Shown: positions 1 to 6,244, numbered from the stretch's first letter. The stretch is 6,641 bases of DNA from Bacteroidales bacterium (GCA_024763595.1 JANTFK010000192.1:1-6641); one strand, 5' to 3'. The notes: generated by a model from the sequence alone, not told the origin. Numbers and translations are program-made.

Positions 1-1178
1 CAAGCTGTAATATATTCAGTACCCAGGATCATGCCGCCGCCGCCATTGCTGCCAGCGGTATTCCGGTATTCGCATGGAAAGGGGAGACCCTTGAGGAGTA
101 TTGGTGGTGTACAGCCCAGGCCCTGTCCTTTCCTGGTGGAAAGGGGCCCAATATGATTGTGGATGACGGCGGTGATGCCACCCTGATGATCCATAAGGGT
201 TATGAAGCAGAAGATGATCATTCGGTGCTGGATGTTACACCGGGTAGCAGGGAGGAGGAGGTTGTTCTTGCAACGATCAAAGGGATCCTGAAAGAGGATC
301 CGGACAGGTGGCACCGGATCGTACCGGATGTAAAAGGTGTATCTGAAGAGACCACCACAGGTGTTCATCGCCTCTACCAGATGATGGAAGAGGGAAAGCT
401 CCTCTTCCCGGCCATCAATGTGAATGACTCGGTGACCAAATCCAAATTCGATAACCTGTACGGATGTCGTGAATCACTGGCTGATGGCATTAAGCGTGCC
501 ACAGATGTGATGGTTGCCGGTAAGGTTGTTGTTGTGGCCGGTTATGGTGATGTGGGCAAAGGATGTGCCCATTCCATGAAGTCCTATGGGGCCCGGGTGC
601 TGGTTACCGAGATCGACCCCATTTGTGCCCTCCAGGCTGCCATGGAAGGTTACCAGGTGACCACCATGGAAGAAGCGATCAAAGAGGGAAATATCTTTGT
701 GACGGCCACCGGGAACAAGGACGTAATTACCGCAGAACATATGGCAGCCATGAAGGACCAGTCCATCGTATGCAACATTGGCCATTTTGACAACGAGATA
801 CAGGTGGACCGGATGGAACAGTGGCAGGGTGTCACAAAAATCAATATCAAACCCCAGGTAGATAAGTACATCTATGAGGATGGACATGCCATATTCCTGC
901 TGGCCGAAGGCAGGTTGGTAAACCTGGGATGCGCCACAGGTCATCCCTCCTTTGTGATGAGTAATTCATTTTCCAACCAGACCCTGGCCCAGCTGGAGTT
1001 ATGGAGGAATGATTATAAAACAGATGTCTATATGTTACCCAAACATCTTGACGAAGAGGTGGCCCGTTTACATCTGGATCAGCTGGGTGTGAAACTGACC
1101 ACCCTGAGCCAGGAACAGGCCGACTATATCGGGGTGAAGGTGGAAGGACCGTATAAGCCCGGGCATTACAGGTATTAG
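1..1178 (+). CDS. ahcY: Adenosylhomocysteinase (S-adenosyl-L-homocysteine hydrolase), 5'-truncated by window edge
   Basis: This enzyme reversibly splits S-adenosylhomocysteine into adenosine and homocysteine in the cytoplasm, relieving product inhibition of methyltransferases. The reading frame is open from base 3 and gives 391 residues; bacterial homologues are about 470, so roughly 80 N-terminal residues lie outside the window. An internal ATG at 153 is not the start, because the conserved active-site stretch STQDHAAAA lies upstream of it. Visible residues matching human Asp131, Glu156, Lys186, Asp190, Cys195 and His301 are Asp9, Glu116, Lys146, Asp150, Cys155 and His261 of this fragment. 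The NAD-binding loop GYGDVGKG is at 180-187 (bases 540-563). The C-terminus KPGHYRY carries the Lys and Tyr that reach into the neighbouring subunit's NAD site. The segment of about 40 residues before VSEETTTG is the insertion typical of bacterial forms and absent from the human enzyme. The gene converges on the lipoprotein gene downstream. Its promoter is outside the window. Confidence 0.97.
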   Translation, partial: SCNIFSTQDHAAAAIAASGIPVFAWKGETLEEYWWCTAQALSFPGGKGPNMIVDDGGDATLMIHKGYEAEDDHSVLDVTPGSREEEVVLATIKGILKEDPDRWHRIVPDVKGVSEETTTGVHRLYQMMEEGKLLFPAINVNDSVTKSKFDNLYGCRESLADGIKRATDVMVAGKVVVVAGYGDVGKGCAHSMKSYGARVLVTEIDPICALQAAMEGYQVTTMEEAIKEGNIFVTATGNKDVITAEHMAAMKDQSIVCNIGHFDNEIQVDRMEQWQGVTKINIKPQVDKYIYEDGHAIFLLAEGRLVNLGCATGHPSFVMSNSFSNQTLAQLELWRNDYKTDVYMLPKHLDEEVARLHLDQLGVKLTTLSQEQADYIGVKVEGPYKPGHYRY

Positions 1179-1196
1179 ACAGGTTTTCCTGCCTAG
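1175..1196. other. Small hairpin spanning both convergent stop codons
   Basis: AGACAGG at 1177-1183 pairs with CCTGCCT at 1188-1194 around a TTTT loop; T1176 with A1195 extends the stem. The one imperfect position (A1179/C1192) is a mismatch in plus-strand RNA but a U-G wobble in minus-strand RNA. The stem covers the ahcY TAG and the lipoprotein TAG. Neither strand has a T-run after it, so it is not a classical intrinsic terminator. It may still protect 3' ends or help end both transcripts, which is inference. Confidence 0.35.
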
Positions 1197-1621
1197 TTGG
1201 TTATCAGCAGGATATTCCCCTGAACAGATGTCTTGTATTCCACCAGTGGATAACGGGCGGGGCCTGAATTGGGTTCGGCACCATTCATCAGCAGGTAGGT
1301 GGATCCACATTCAGGGCACCTGAATACTCCGAAGAAAACAGAGTCTTCCACCACGGCTTCATCATGTTCAGGCCACAGTGTGCATGTACGGTCATAGGCA
1401 TGGAAAACCAGGTCTGATTCCCTGTAGAGAACAATACCCTGATATCCTTCGTTGGGAAACACTTTGGTAGTCCCGATTCCCATATCTCCCAGTTCTGCAT
1501 AAATATCGAGGTCAAAATAGACCTTCACGTAGGGAATGATCTGTCCCCTGTTAGATTCACATGAAGAGATAAACATGGCAGGCAACTGAAGGAGCAGAAA
1601 GAGGTAAAGTTTATGTTGCAT
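1193..1621 (-). CDS. Putative lipoprotein with degenerate Rieske-like domain
   Basis: The ATG at 1621 gives 142 residues; a GTG nine bases further upstream (1630) would add three. I prefer the ATG because GAGAAG precedes it and it gives a compact signal peptide. That signal has Lys4, a hydrophobic run from about residue 5 to 18, and the lipobox ISSC with lipidated Cys21, so the protein should be membrane-anchored outside the cytoplasm. The residues after Cys21 are not an acidic cluster, so nothing argues for surface export. The C-terminal half has the layout of Rieske-like ferredoxin folds: AYDRTC (Cys80), FRCPECGS (Cys102 and Cys105), then a GPARYPL loop. A true Rieske [2Fe-2S] site needs CxH and CxxH. 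Here the first His is Leu and the second is Cys, leaving Cys80, His86, Cys102 and Cys105 as possible ligands. Metal content and function are unknown. The gene is alone on its strand, between convergent ahcY and a divergent membrane protein gene. Confidence 0.72.
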   Translation of the reverse strand: MQHKLYLFLLLQLPAMFISSCESNRGQIIPYVKVYFDLDIYAELGDMGIGTTKVFPNEGYQGIVLYRESDLVFHAYDRTCTLWPEHDEAVVEDSVFFGVFRCPECGSTYLLMNGAEPNSGPARYPLVEYKTSVQGNILLITN

Positions 1622-1679
1622 GCTTCTCACTATTTTTTGTATTTTTAACTCATTGAAACATTAATTATTGTCTCGGGCA
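1622..1679. promoter_or_regulatory. Divergent intergenic region with a plus-strand promoter-like element
   Basis: These 58 bases lie between the lipoprotein start (minus) and the membrane protein start (plus) and must hold whatever starts both genes if each has its own promoter. On the plus strand TATTTTTA at 1640-1647 resembles the Bacteroidota -7 element TAnnTTTG with the final G replaced by A. A TTG at 1616-1618, 21 bases upstream, could serve as the -33 element. The longer string TATTTTTTGTA at 1631-1641 recurs exactly before greA. I see no clear minus-strand element. Confidence 0.3.
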
Positions 1680-2195
1680 ATGAAAAACCTGGATTTTGAT
1701 ATCGGGAACATACTCTATGTGGTTATTACACTGATTGCCGTTCTGGTGGGTGTACTGGGAAAAAAGAAAAAACCGCAGAGACCAGGCGCGAAGGGGACCG
1801 AAAGTGAAAAACGACCCGGTTTTTTTGAGAACATGGAAGAGATTCTGCGCATGAACCAGGAAAACGGAGTGGCGACCGGTCTAAAGGATTACGAAGTGGA
1901 CCTGATGCCTGAGGAACCGGGTCTGGAACAGGTGGCAGCAGAGGAGTCGGTGAAAGTTTCTGTTCCTGAACCGGTTACCGCATCTTCTATCCTGGATGAT
2001 TATGAACGGCTCATGAAAAATATTGATGATACGGATCGGGATGCAATCATGGCTGAAGGAATGAGCACGACTAAGTCCATGGATGTCATTGATCTGGAGC
2101 AGGAGGCCGGGACCGACTACTTTGAAGTGATCAATAATTTTGATGCCGGAACCGCCGTGGTTTATTCTGCTATCATCAATCGTATTGATTATTGA
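1680..2195 (+). CDS. Small single-pass membrane protein of unknown function
   Basis: The ATG at 1680 gives 171 residues; an in-frame TTG at 1668 would add four residues before the Met and is less likely. No strong Shine-Dalgarno is visible, only a GGGC just before the ATG. A single hydrophobic segment runs from about residue 10 to 27 and is followed at once by KKKK (28-31), which by the positive-inside rule puts the long C-terminal part in the cytoplasm. Residues from about 75 onward are acidic and rich in Glu and Asp, probably largely disordered, with a helix-like DDYERLMKNIDD stretch. The C-terminal AVVYSAIINRIDY resembles an 'A(V/I)(V/I)YSEI(L/I)NR' ending I associate with short uncharacterised Bacteroidota proteins of the same plan. 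That link is from memory and untested here. No catalytic motif is visible and I assign no function. It lies on the same strand as greA, 81 bases upstream, but greA appears to have its own promoter. Confidence 0.7.
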   Translation: MKNLDFDIGNILYVVITLIAVLVGVLGKKKKPQRPGAKGTESEKRPGFFENMEEILRMNQENGVATGLKDYEVDLMPEEPGLEQVAAEESVKVSVPEPVTASSILDDYERLMKNIDDTDRDAIMAEGMSTTKSMDVIDLEQEAGTDYFEVINNFDAGTAVVYSAIINRIDY

Positions 2196-2213
2196 TTATT
2201 TTTTGTAATTTTA
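2185..2213 (+). promoter_or_regulatory. Candidate greA promoter of Bacteroidota type
   Basis: TTG at 2185-2187 is followed after 18 bases by TAATTTTA at 2206-2213, close to the Bacteroidota -33/-7 pattern (TTG, about 19 bases, TAnnTTTG) except for A in place of the last G. The -33 part overlaps the end of the upstream coding sequence. A start near 2220 would give a leader of about 55 bases. The string TATTTTTTGTA at 2197-2207 is identical to one upstream of the preceding gene. This is pattern matching only. Confidence 0.35.
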
Positions 2214-2262
2214 CAACTGAAGAGTTCCGGAACACGGGATTCTTTTTGTTTTTTAAGTTAAC

Positions 2263-2270
2263 GGGAGGAA
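2263..2270 (+). promoter_or_regulatory. Strong Shine-Dalgarno of greA
   Basis: GGGAGGAA ends six bases before the greA ATG, separated from it by six T residues. It is the only near-consensus ribosome binding site in the window; the other starts have weak or no such sequence. It firmly fixes the greA start. Confidence 0.8.
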
Positions 2271-2276
2271 TTTTTT

Positions 2277-2750
2277 ATGGGACAACCTTCTTATATGACA
2301 GAAGATGGACTGGCCAGGCTGAAAAAGGAACTGGACCAGTTGATCTCTGTGGAAAGACCCGACATTTCCCGTCAGATTGCAGAGGCCAGGGATAAGGGCG
2401 ACCTGTCTGAAAACGCAGAGTATGATGCTGCCAAGGAGGCTCAGGGTTTGCTGGAGATGAAAATTGCCAGGCTGGAAGATATGGTGGCCAATGCAAGGAT
2501 CATCGATGAATCGAAGATCGACACCTCCCAGGTGCAGATTCTTAATAAGGTAAAGATAAAGAATACCGGGAACAACCAGCTGGTGGAGTATATGCTGGTC
2601 TCTGAAAGCGAGGCTGATATAAAAAGCGGAAAGATATCTGTAGCCACACCCATTGCCAGGGGATTACTGGGTAAAAAGGTGGGAGATATCGTTGATATAA
2701 AGGTTCCTTCGGGAACCATTTCCTTTGAGATTATGGAAATATCCCTGTAA
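2277..2750 (+). CDS. greA: Transcription elongation factor GreA
   Basis: GreA enters the secondary channel of RNA polymerase and stimulates cleavage of backtracked RNA, releasing stalled complexes. At 157 residues it is full length (E. coli GreA has 158). Residues 1 to about 76 form the N-terminal coiled-coil arm. Its tip DKGDLSENAEYDAAKEAQ carries the acidic Asp42 and Glu45, equivalent to E. coli Asp41 and Glu44, which help hold the catalytic Mg2+ in the polymerase active site. Residues from about 80 to 157 form the FKBP-like C-terminal domain, ending with the usual 'GLLGKKVGDIVDIKVPSG' type strand pair. The start is fixed by the strong ribosome binding site six bases upstream. The HIT gene begins nine bases after the stop, so the two are probably co-transcribed. 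Nothing about the protein is unusual. Confidence 0.97.
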   Translation: MGQPSYMTEDGLARLKKELDQLISVERPDISRQIAEARDKGDLSENAEYDAAKEAQGLLEMKIARLEDMVANARIIDESKIDTSQVQILNKVKIKNTGNNQLVEYMLVSESEADIKSGKISVATPIARGLLGKKVGDIVDIKVPSGTISFEIMEISL

Positions 2751-2759
2751 ATTTGAATT

Positions 2760-3155
2760 ATGGCAACAATATTTTCCAGGATCATTGCCGGTGAGATTCC
2801 TTCATACCGCATTTATGAGAATGACCGTTTTTTTGCTTTTCTGGATATCAATCCACTGGCGGAAGGGCATACACTGGTGATTCCCAAAGTGGAGACCGAT
2901 TATCTGTTTGACCTTGAGGATGAGCTAATTGGAGATATGATGATCTTTGCAAAGAAAGTGGCAAGGGCCATAGATGAAACCATGGATTGCAAAAGAGTCG
3001 GCATGGCTGTGCTGGGGCTGGAAGTCCCCCATGCGCATATTCATCTGGTTCCCATCAATGATCTCTACGATATTGAATTCAGCAGGCCCAAACTGAAATT
3101 TTCCGATGAAGCGTTCAGGGCAACTGCACAAAGAATTGCTGCAGCCATTCGTTAA
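2760..3155 (+). CDS. HIT-family nucleotide hydrolase/transferase (HINT-like)
   Basis: At 131 residues this has the size and layout of short HIT proteins (Hint/PKCI branch), which usually hydrolyse phosphoramidate or anhydride bonds of adenosine nucleotides; the real substrate is not known. The N-terminus IFSRIIAGEIPSYRIYEND is standard for the family. NPLAEGHTLVIPK (31-43) supplies the conserved His37 region. The histidine triad HAHIHLV is at 91-97, with His93 as the expected nucleophile. The usual GQxVxH lead-in is replaced by GLEVPH, and the N-terminal zinc-type CxxC of some relatives is absent. The gene follows greA by nine bases with no clear Shine-Dalgarno, which suggests co-transcription. 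Its stop lies five bases from the ruvC stop on the other strand. Confidence 0.93.
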   Translation: MATIFSRIIAGEIPSYRIYENDRFFAFLDINPLAEGHTLVIPKVETDYLFDLEDELIGDMMIFAKKVARAIDETMDCKRVGMAVLGLEVPHAHIHLVPINDLYDIEFSRPKLKFSDEAFRATAQRIAAAIR

Positions 3156-3160
3156 GGCGC

Positions 3161-3718
3161 TTATTTAATGCGGTCCGGATTTTTCCGGATGTACGCTTCC
3201 CAGTTCCCTGTACCCTTTTGATTGGGTTTTGTGCCGGTTTGATAGAAATGGCAAACGGCTGCAGCCAGTCCGTCGGTTGCATCCAGGTTCTTCGGAATGT
3301 CATTCAGGTTAAACATCCTGGCCAGCATACCGGCCACCTGTTCTTTTGAAGCATCTCCTTCACCGGTAATGGCCAGTTTAATCTTCCTGGGGGCATACTC
3401 AAAAACAGGAACATCCCTTGAGAGAACTGCAGCCATGGCTACGCCCTGTGCCCTGCCCAGTTTCAACATGGACTGGATATTTTTTCCATAGAAGGGAGCT
3501 TCAATGGCCACCTCGTCCGGAAGATATCGCTCAATCAGAGCCAGTGTCTTTTCATAGATCTTACGAAGTTTCATATAGTGATCGCCGGCTTTTTTCAGGT
3601 CGATCACGTCCATATCTATAAAACCCGGTGATTTACCCAGGCTCCTGATAATGCCGTATCCCATGAGATTGGTACCGGGATCTATACCCAGGATGATCTT
3701 TTCACTTGCTTGTTGCAT
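3161..3718 (-). CDS. ruvC: Crossover junction endodeoxyribonuclease RuvC
   Basis: RuvC is the dimeric nuclease that cuts Holliday junctions symmetrically after RuvAB branch migration. The product is 185 residues, slightly longer than E. coli RuvC (173). The four catalytic carboxylates of the RNase H-like fold are visible: Asp13 in GIDPGTN, Glu73 in AIEAPF, and Asp146 and Asp149 in LDATDGLAAAVCH, matching E. coli Asp7, Glu66, Asp138 and Asp141. Phe76 of EAPFYGKN sits where E. coli has the base-stacking Phe69. A basic tail of about 25 residues follows the core. The ATG at 3718 lies inside the end of the upstream transporter gene (17-base overlap), suggesting translational coupling. No ruvA or ruvB is in the window, so ruvC here is expressed with serS rather than with its partners. 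Confidence 0.97.
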   Translation of the reverse strand: MQQASEKIILGIDPGTNLMGYGIIRSLGKSPGFIDMDVIDLKKAGDHYMKLRKIYEKTLALIERYLPDEVAIEAPFYGKNIQSMLKLGRAQGVAMAAVLSRDVPVFEYAPRKIKLAITGEGDASKEQVAGMLARMFNLNDIPKNLDATDGLAAAVCHFYQTGTKPNQKGTGNWEAYIRKNPDRIK

Positions 3719-4604
3719 GACCGTTTATCATTTTCTGGATCAGTATGCCTGATACCAGCAGGAGAATGCCATAAATGGTGCTCCTGTAAATCGCTTCATC
3801 CAGCACCAGGTGCACAATAACCAGGTTCAGGAAAGGAGCGATGTAAACAAGGTTACTGATCCTCTCTGTGGTGGGAGCGTATCGCATGGCCAGTAACCAC
3901 AATACAAAGGTAATACCCATTTCGAAAACTCCCACATATATGGCGGCAAACCATCCGCCGGAAGATTCCGGAAGGGGATGGCCTTTCACCCATCCCACTA
4001 CCAACAGGAAAACCGTAGCAAAACAAAAGTTCAGAAACAGTCTGGTTGCCGGGTCGCGCCTGTCCCTGGTATTATAAATAAAATAGAAGGCCCAGATAAC
4101 AGCGGAGGACAATGCCAGGAGCACACCCATCCGGCTCCCTGTTTCGTTACATGCATGACCGTCCTGGATGGATAGCAGGATCACACCCGAAAAACTGAGC
4201 AGCATGGCAGCAATACTTTTCCATCCGATCTTTTGCCCCAGCAAGGGGATGGAGATAATTACCAGGATAATGGGCCATACCATATTAACCGGTTGTGCTA
4301 CCTGGGCAGGCAGGATGGAATAAGCTTTAAAGAGGATCAGGTAGTAGATGACAGGATTGAGTAGACCCATCAGGGCTGAGAAACCCAGTTCTTGCCATGA
4401 GAGATCTTTCAGCGATGACCGGTTTCTCTGTAGCAGTACAACCATACCCAGTACCAGTGTGGAGGTGAGTGCAGCTCCTGTGAGCAGTTGATAACTCTCC
4501 TGAAATCTCAACCCCAGTTTAAAAGCAGTGGGTGAGGTAGACCAGGCCAGTACTGCCAGGATGGCAAATAAATAGGCTTTCCCGGCTGATCTTCCTTTTG
4601 CCAC
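3702..4604 (-). CDS. EamA/DMT-superfamily transporter, about ten membrane helices
   Basis: This is a 300-residue integral membrane protein of the drug/metabolite transporter superfamily with two EamA repeats, roughly residues 10-147 and 159-291. Hydrophobic segments are visible near 11-30, 40-58, 73-95, 100-122, 128-147, 159-177, 188-206, 217-238, 250-270 and 275-291. Repeat ends show the usual pattern, for example 'LLGQKIGWKSIAAMLLSFSGVIL' in the first and 'YIAPFLNLVIVHLVLDE' in the second. EamA proteins export or import small metabolites, but the sequence does not reveal the substrate. The start is a GTG at 4604; no ATG near the N-terminus competes, and the serS stop lies upstream in the same frame, so the frame cannot begin earlier than 4616. 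The gap to serS is 12 bases and the 3' end overlaps ruvC by 17 bases. A link to serine or tRNA metabolism cannot be inferred from position alone. Confidence 0.92.
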   Translation of the reverse strand: MAKGRSAGKAYLFAILAVLAWSTSPTAFKLGLRFQESYQLLTGAALTSTLVLGMVVLLQRNRSSLKDLSWQELGFSALMGLLNPVIYYLILFKAYSILPAQVAQPVNMVWPIILVIISIPLLGQKIGWKSIAAMLLSFSGVILLSIQDGHACNETGSRMGVLLALSSAVIWAFYFIYNTRDRRDPATRLFLNFCFATVFLLVVGWVKGHPLPESSGGWFAAIYVGVFEMGITFVLWLLAMRYAPTTERISNLVYIAPFLNLVIVHLVLDEAIYRSTIYGILLLVSGILIQKMINGHATSK

Positions 4605-4616
4605 CGGAAAGAGGTT

Positions 4617-5897
4617 TTAACGGATGAGTTCATTACCGGGCCCCATAAATGGACAGAGTACCTCCGGTACCCTGATTCCTTCGGGTGTCTGGTTGTTTTC
4701 CAGGATAGCTGCCATGATCCGTGGCAGGGCCAGGGCGCTTCCATTCAGGGTATGCGCCAGTTGGGACTTTTTATCAGCAGGATCACGGAACCGCAGTTTC
4801 AGGCGGTTGGCCTGGTAGGATTCAAAATTGGAAACAGAACTTACTTCCAGCCATTTTTTCTGTGCAGCCGCAAAGACTTCAAAATCATAGGTCAGTGCCG
4901 AAGTAAAACCAAGATCACCTCCACAAAGCTGTACAATCCGGTATGGGAGCTCCAGGTTGGTGACCAGTTTCTCCACATGGCTGACCATCTCTTCAAGGGC
5001 CCTGTAGGAATCTGATGGATGTGTAATTTGTACAATCTCGACTTTATCGAACTGGTGAACCCGGTTCAACCCTCTGACATCTTTTCCGTACGATCCTGCT
5101 TCCCTTCTGAAGCAGGGTGTATAGGCCGTGTTCTTGATTGGCAGGTCTTTCGCCTGCAGGATTACATCCCTGTAAATGTTCGTTACGGGTACTTCGGCTG
5201 TAGGAATCAGATAAAGATTATCACCTGTTACATGGTACATCTGGCCCTCTTTATCGGGAAGCTGACCTGTTCCGAATCCGGATGCTTCATTCACCAGAAG
5301 CGGCGGAAGGAACTCTTCATATCCTGCACTGGTATTCTGGTCCAGGAAATAAGCGATCAGGGCCCGCTGCAGCCTGGCTCCCTTCCCCCTGAACACGGGG
5401 AAACCACCCCCGGTGATCTTTACCCCCATATCGAAATCGATCAGCCTGTATTTTGATCCCAGGTCCCAATGGGGAAGCGCATCTTCGGTTAACCGGGGGA
5501 TTGCACCTCCCTGACGAATCAACTTGTTGTCTGCATCCGTGTTTCCGGCAGGTACAGAAGGGTGTGGAATATTGGGTATCTGTACAAGCCAATCGTTCAG
5601 ATCTGTAGCCGAATGTTGCAGATCGCGGGCATGGGTCTCAAGCTCCTTTTTCAGGAGGGAGGTACGTTCCTTAACCTGGCTGGCTTTCTGCTCCTCACCC
5701 GCCCTGATCAACTTCCCGATCTCTTTGTTGAGTCTGTTCATTTCAGCCTGCAGCTCATTGGTCCGTACTTGTAAGGACCGGCGCTCATTGTCGCGATCAA
5801 TGATTTTGTCTATCAGATCGGGTTGACTGAAATTTTTAATTCTTAAACCTTTGAGAACAGTCGCTCTGTTGTTACGAATAAACTGGATGGTTAACAT
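4617..5897 (-). CDS. serS: Seryl-tRNA synthetase
   Basis: SerRS charges tRNA-Ser (and tRNA-Sec where present) with serine in two ATP-dependent steps. The product has 426 residues, normal for the bacterial enzyme. Residues from about 27 to 105 form the long antiparallel coiled-coil arm that reads the tRNA-Ser variable arm. The class II core follows: motif 1 near 164-202 (ending FLPPLLVN), the serine-specific TAEVPVTN at 233-240, motif 2 at 261-290 with Arg264 and the loop CFRREAGSYGKDVRGLNRVHQF, and motif 3 at 384-403 (LNGSALALPRIMAAILEN) with Arg393 for ATP. The GSALALPR form differs from the GSGLAVGR of Proteobacteria and fits Bacteroidota. The N-terminus MLTIQFIRNN confirms the start. No Shine-Dalgarno precedes it; bases just upstream are a terminator T-run and an AT-rich spacer. 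It heads a compact serS - transporter - ruvC block. Confidence 0.98.
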   Translation of the reverse strand: MLTIQFIRNNRATVLKGLRIKNFSQPDLIDKIIDRDNERRSLQVRTNELQAEMNRLNKEIGKLIRAGEEQKASQVKERTSLLKKELETHARDLQHSATDLNDWLVQIPNIPHPSVPAGNTDADNKLIRQGGAIPRLTEDALPHWDLGSKYRLIDFDMGVKITGGGFPVFRGKGARLQRALIAYFLDQNTSAGYEEFLPPLLVNEASGFGTGQLPDKEGQMYHVTGDNLYLIPTAEVPVTNIYRDVILQAKDLPIKNTAYTPCFRREAGSYGKDVRGLNRVHQFDKVEIVQITHPSDSYRALEEMVSHVEKLVTNLELPYRIVQLCGGDLGFTSALTYDFEVFAAAQKKWLEVSSVSNFESYQANRLKLRFRDPADKKSQLAHTLNGSALALPRIMAAILENNQTPEGIRVPEVLCPFMGPGNELIR

Positions 5898-5906
5898 AGA
5901 ATAAGC

Positions 5907-5949
5907 AAAAAAAACCTGTAATACACATTAAAGGTAGTGTATTACAGGT
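5907..5949 (-). terminator. Intrinsic terminator after rpmA, abutting serS
   Basis: On the minus strand ACCTGTAATACAC (5949-5937) pairs perfectly over 13 bases with GTGTATTACAGGT (5926-5914) around a ten-base loop. The stem is followed at once by seven more T residues (5913-5907), making a run of eight. The stem begins 29 bases after the rpmA stop. The T-run is on the minus-strand side only, so the element is directional. The last T is nine bases before the serS ATG, so the same hairpin also occupies the serS leader. Confidence 0.88.
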
Positions 5950-5978
5950 GAATGATATATAGATTTAAAATAATTCTC

Positions 5979-6239
5979 TCAGTTTTCTACCGGCTCCACT
6001 GAAACGAAAGATTTATTGTTTTTCTTTTTGATGAATTTTACTGTGCCGTCAATTTTGGCGAACAGGGTATGATCTTTACCCATGCCAACATTACTACCGG
6101 GATGGTGCACCGTACCTCTTTGCCTGACAAGAATGTTCCCTGCTTTAACAACCTGGCCTCCGTAAAGTTTTACACCCAGTCGTTTGCTTTCTGATTCGCG
6201 ACCGTTCCTTGAACTACCGGCTCCTTTCTTGTGTGCCAT
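5979..6239 (-). CDS. rpmA: 50S ribosomal protein L27
   Basis: L27 is a large-subunit protein whose N-terminal tail reaches toward the peptidyl transferase centre. The 86-residue product begins MAHKKGAGSSRNGRES, the canonical N-terminus, so no Firmicutes-type cleavable leader peptide is present. The core 'LGVKLYGGQVVKAGNILVRQRGT', then 'HPGSNVGMGKDHTLFAKIDGTVKF', is unmistakable. A short C-terminus SFVSVEPVEN follows a lysine/asparagine patch. No Shine-Dalgarno is evident; an A-rich AAAAGAT precedes the ATG. It lies 39 bases after the stop of the putative L21 gene, the usual rplU-rpmA order, and its transcript should end at the hairpin at 5907-5949. Confidence 0.98.
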   Translation of the reverse strand: MAHKKGAGSSRNGRESESKRLGVKLYGGQVVKAGNILVRQRGTVHHPGSNVGMGKDHTLFAKIDGTVKFIKKKNNKSFVSVEPVEN

Positions 6240-6244
6240 ATCTT

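Noticed and set aside
474..944. 156-codon minus-strand open frame opposite ahcY
   Set aside because: It lies wholly inside ahcY, whose protein is unmistakable; the antisense product has no recognisable motif and is a shadow frame.
2192..2395. Plus-strand open frame starting in the greA leader
   Set aside because: It overlaps greA in another frame, lacks a ribosome binding site, and the strong Shine-Dalgarno supports the greA start instead.
2441..2812. 123-codon minus-strand open frame across greA and the HIT start
   Set aside because: It is antisense to two well-supported genes and its sequence is the complement of their coding pattern, with no family match I recognise.
5019..5456. 145-codon plus-strand open frame inside serS
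   Set aside because: SerRS motifs 1 and 2 are encoded on the other strand over this region; the plus-strand product shows no domain.
5907..5949. Operator or attachment-site reading of the inverted repeat
   Set aside because: The one-sided T-run and the position just after rpmA fit an intrinsic terminator better; no integrase or regulator gene is nearby.
5898..5978. T-box or other riboswitch upstream of serS
   Set aside because: The gap is only 81 bases with a simple hairpin; there is no T-box sequence, no alternative antiterminator pairing that I can find, and T-boxes are not expected in this phylum.
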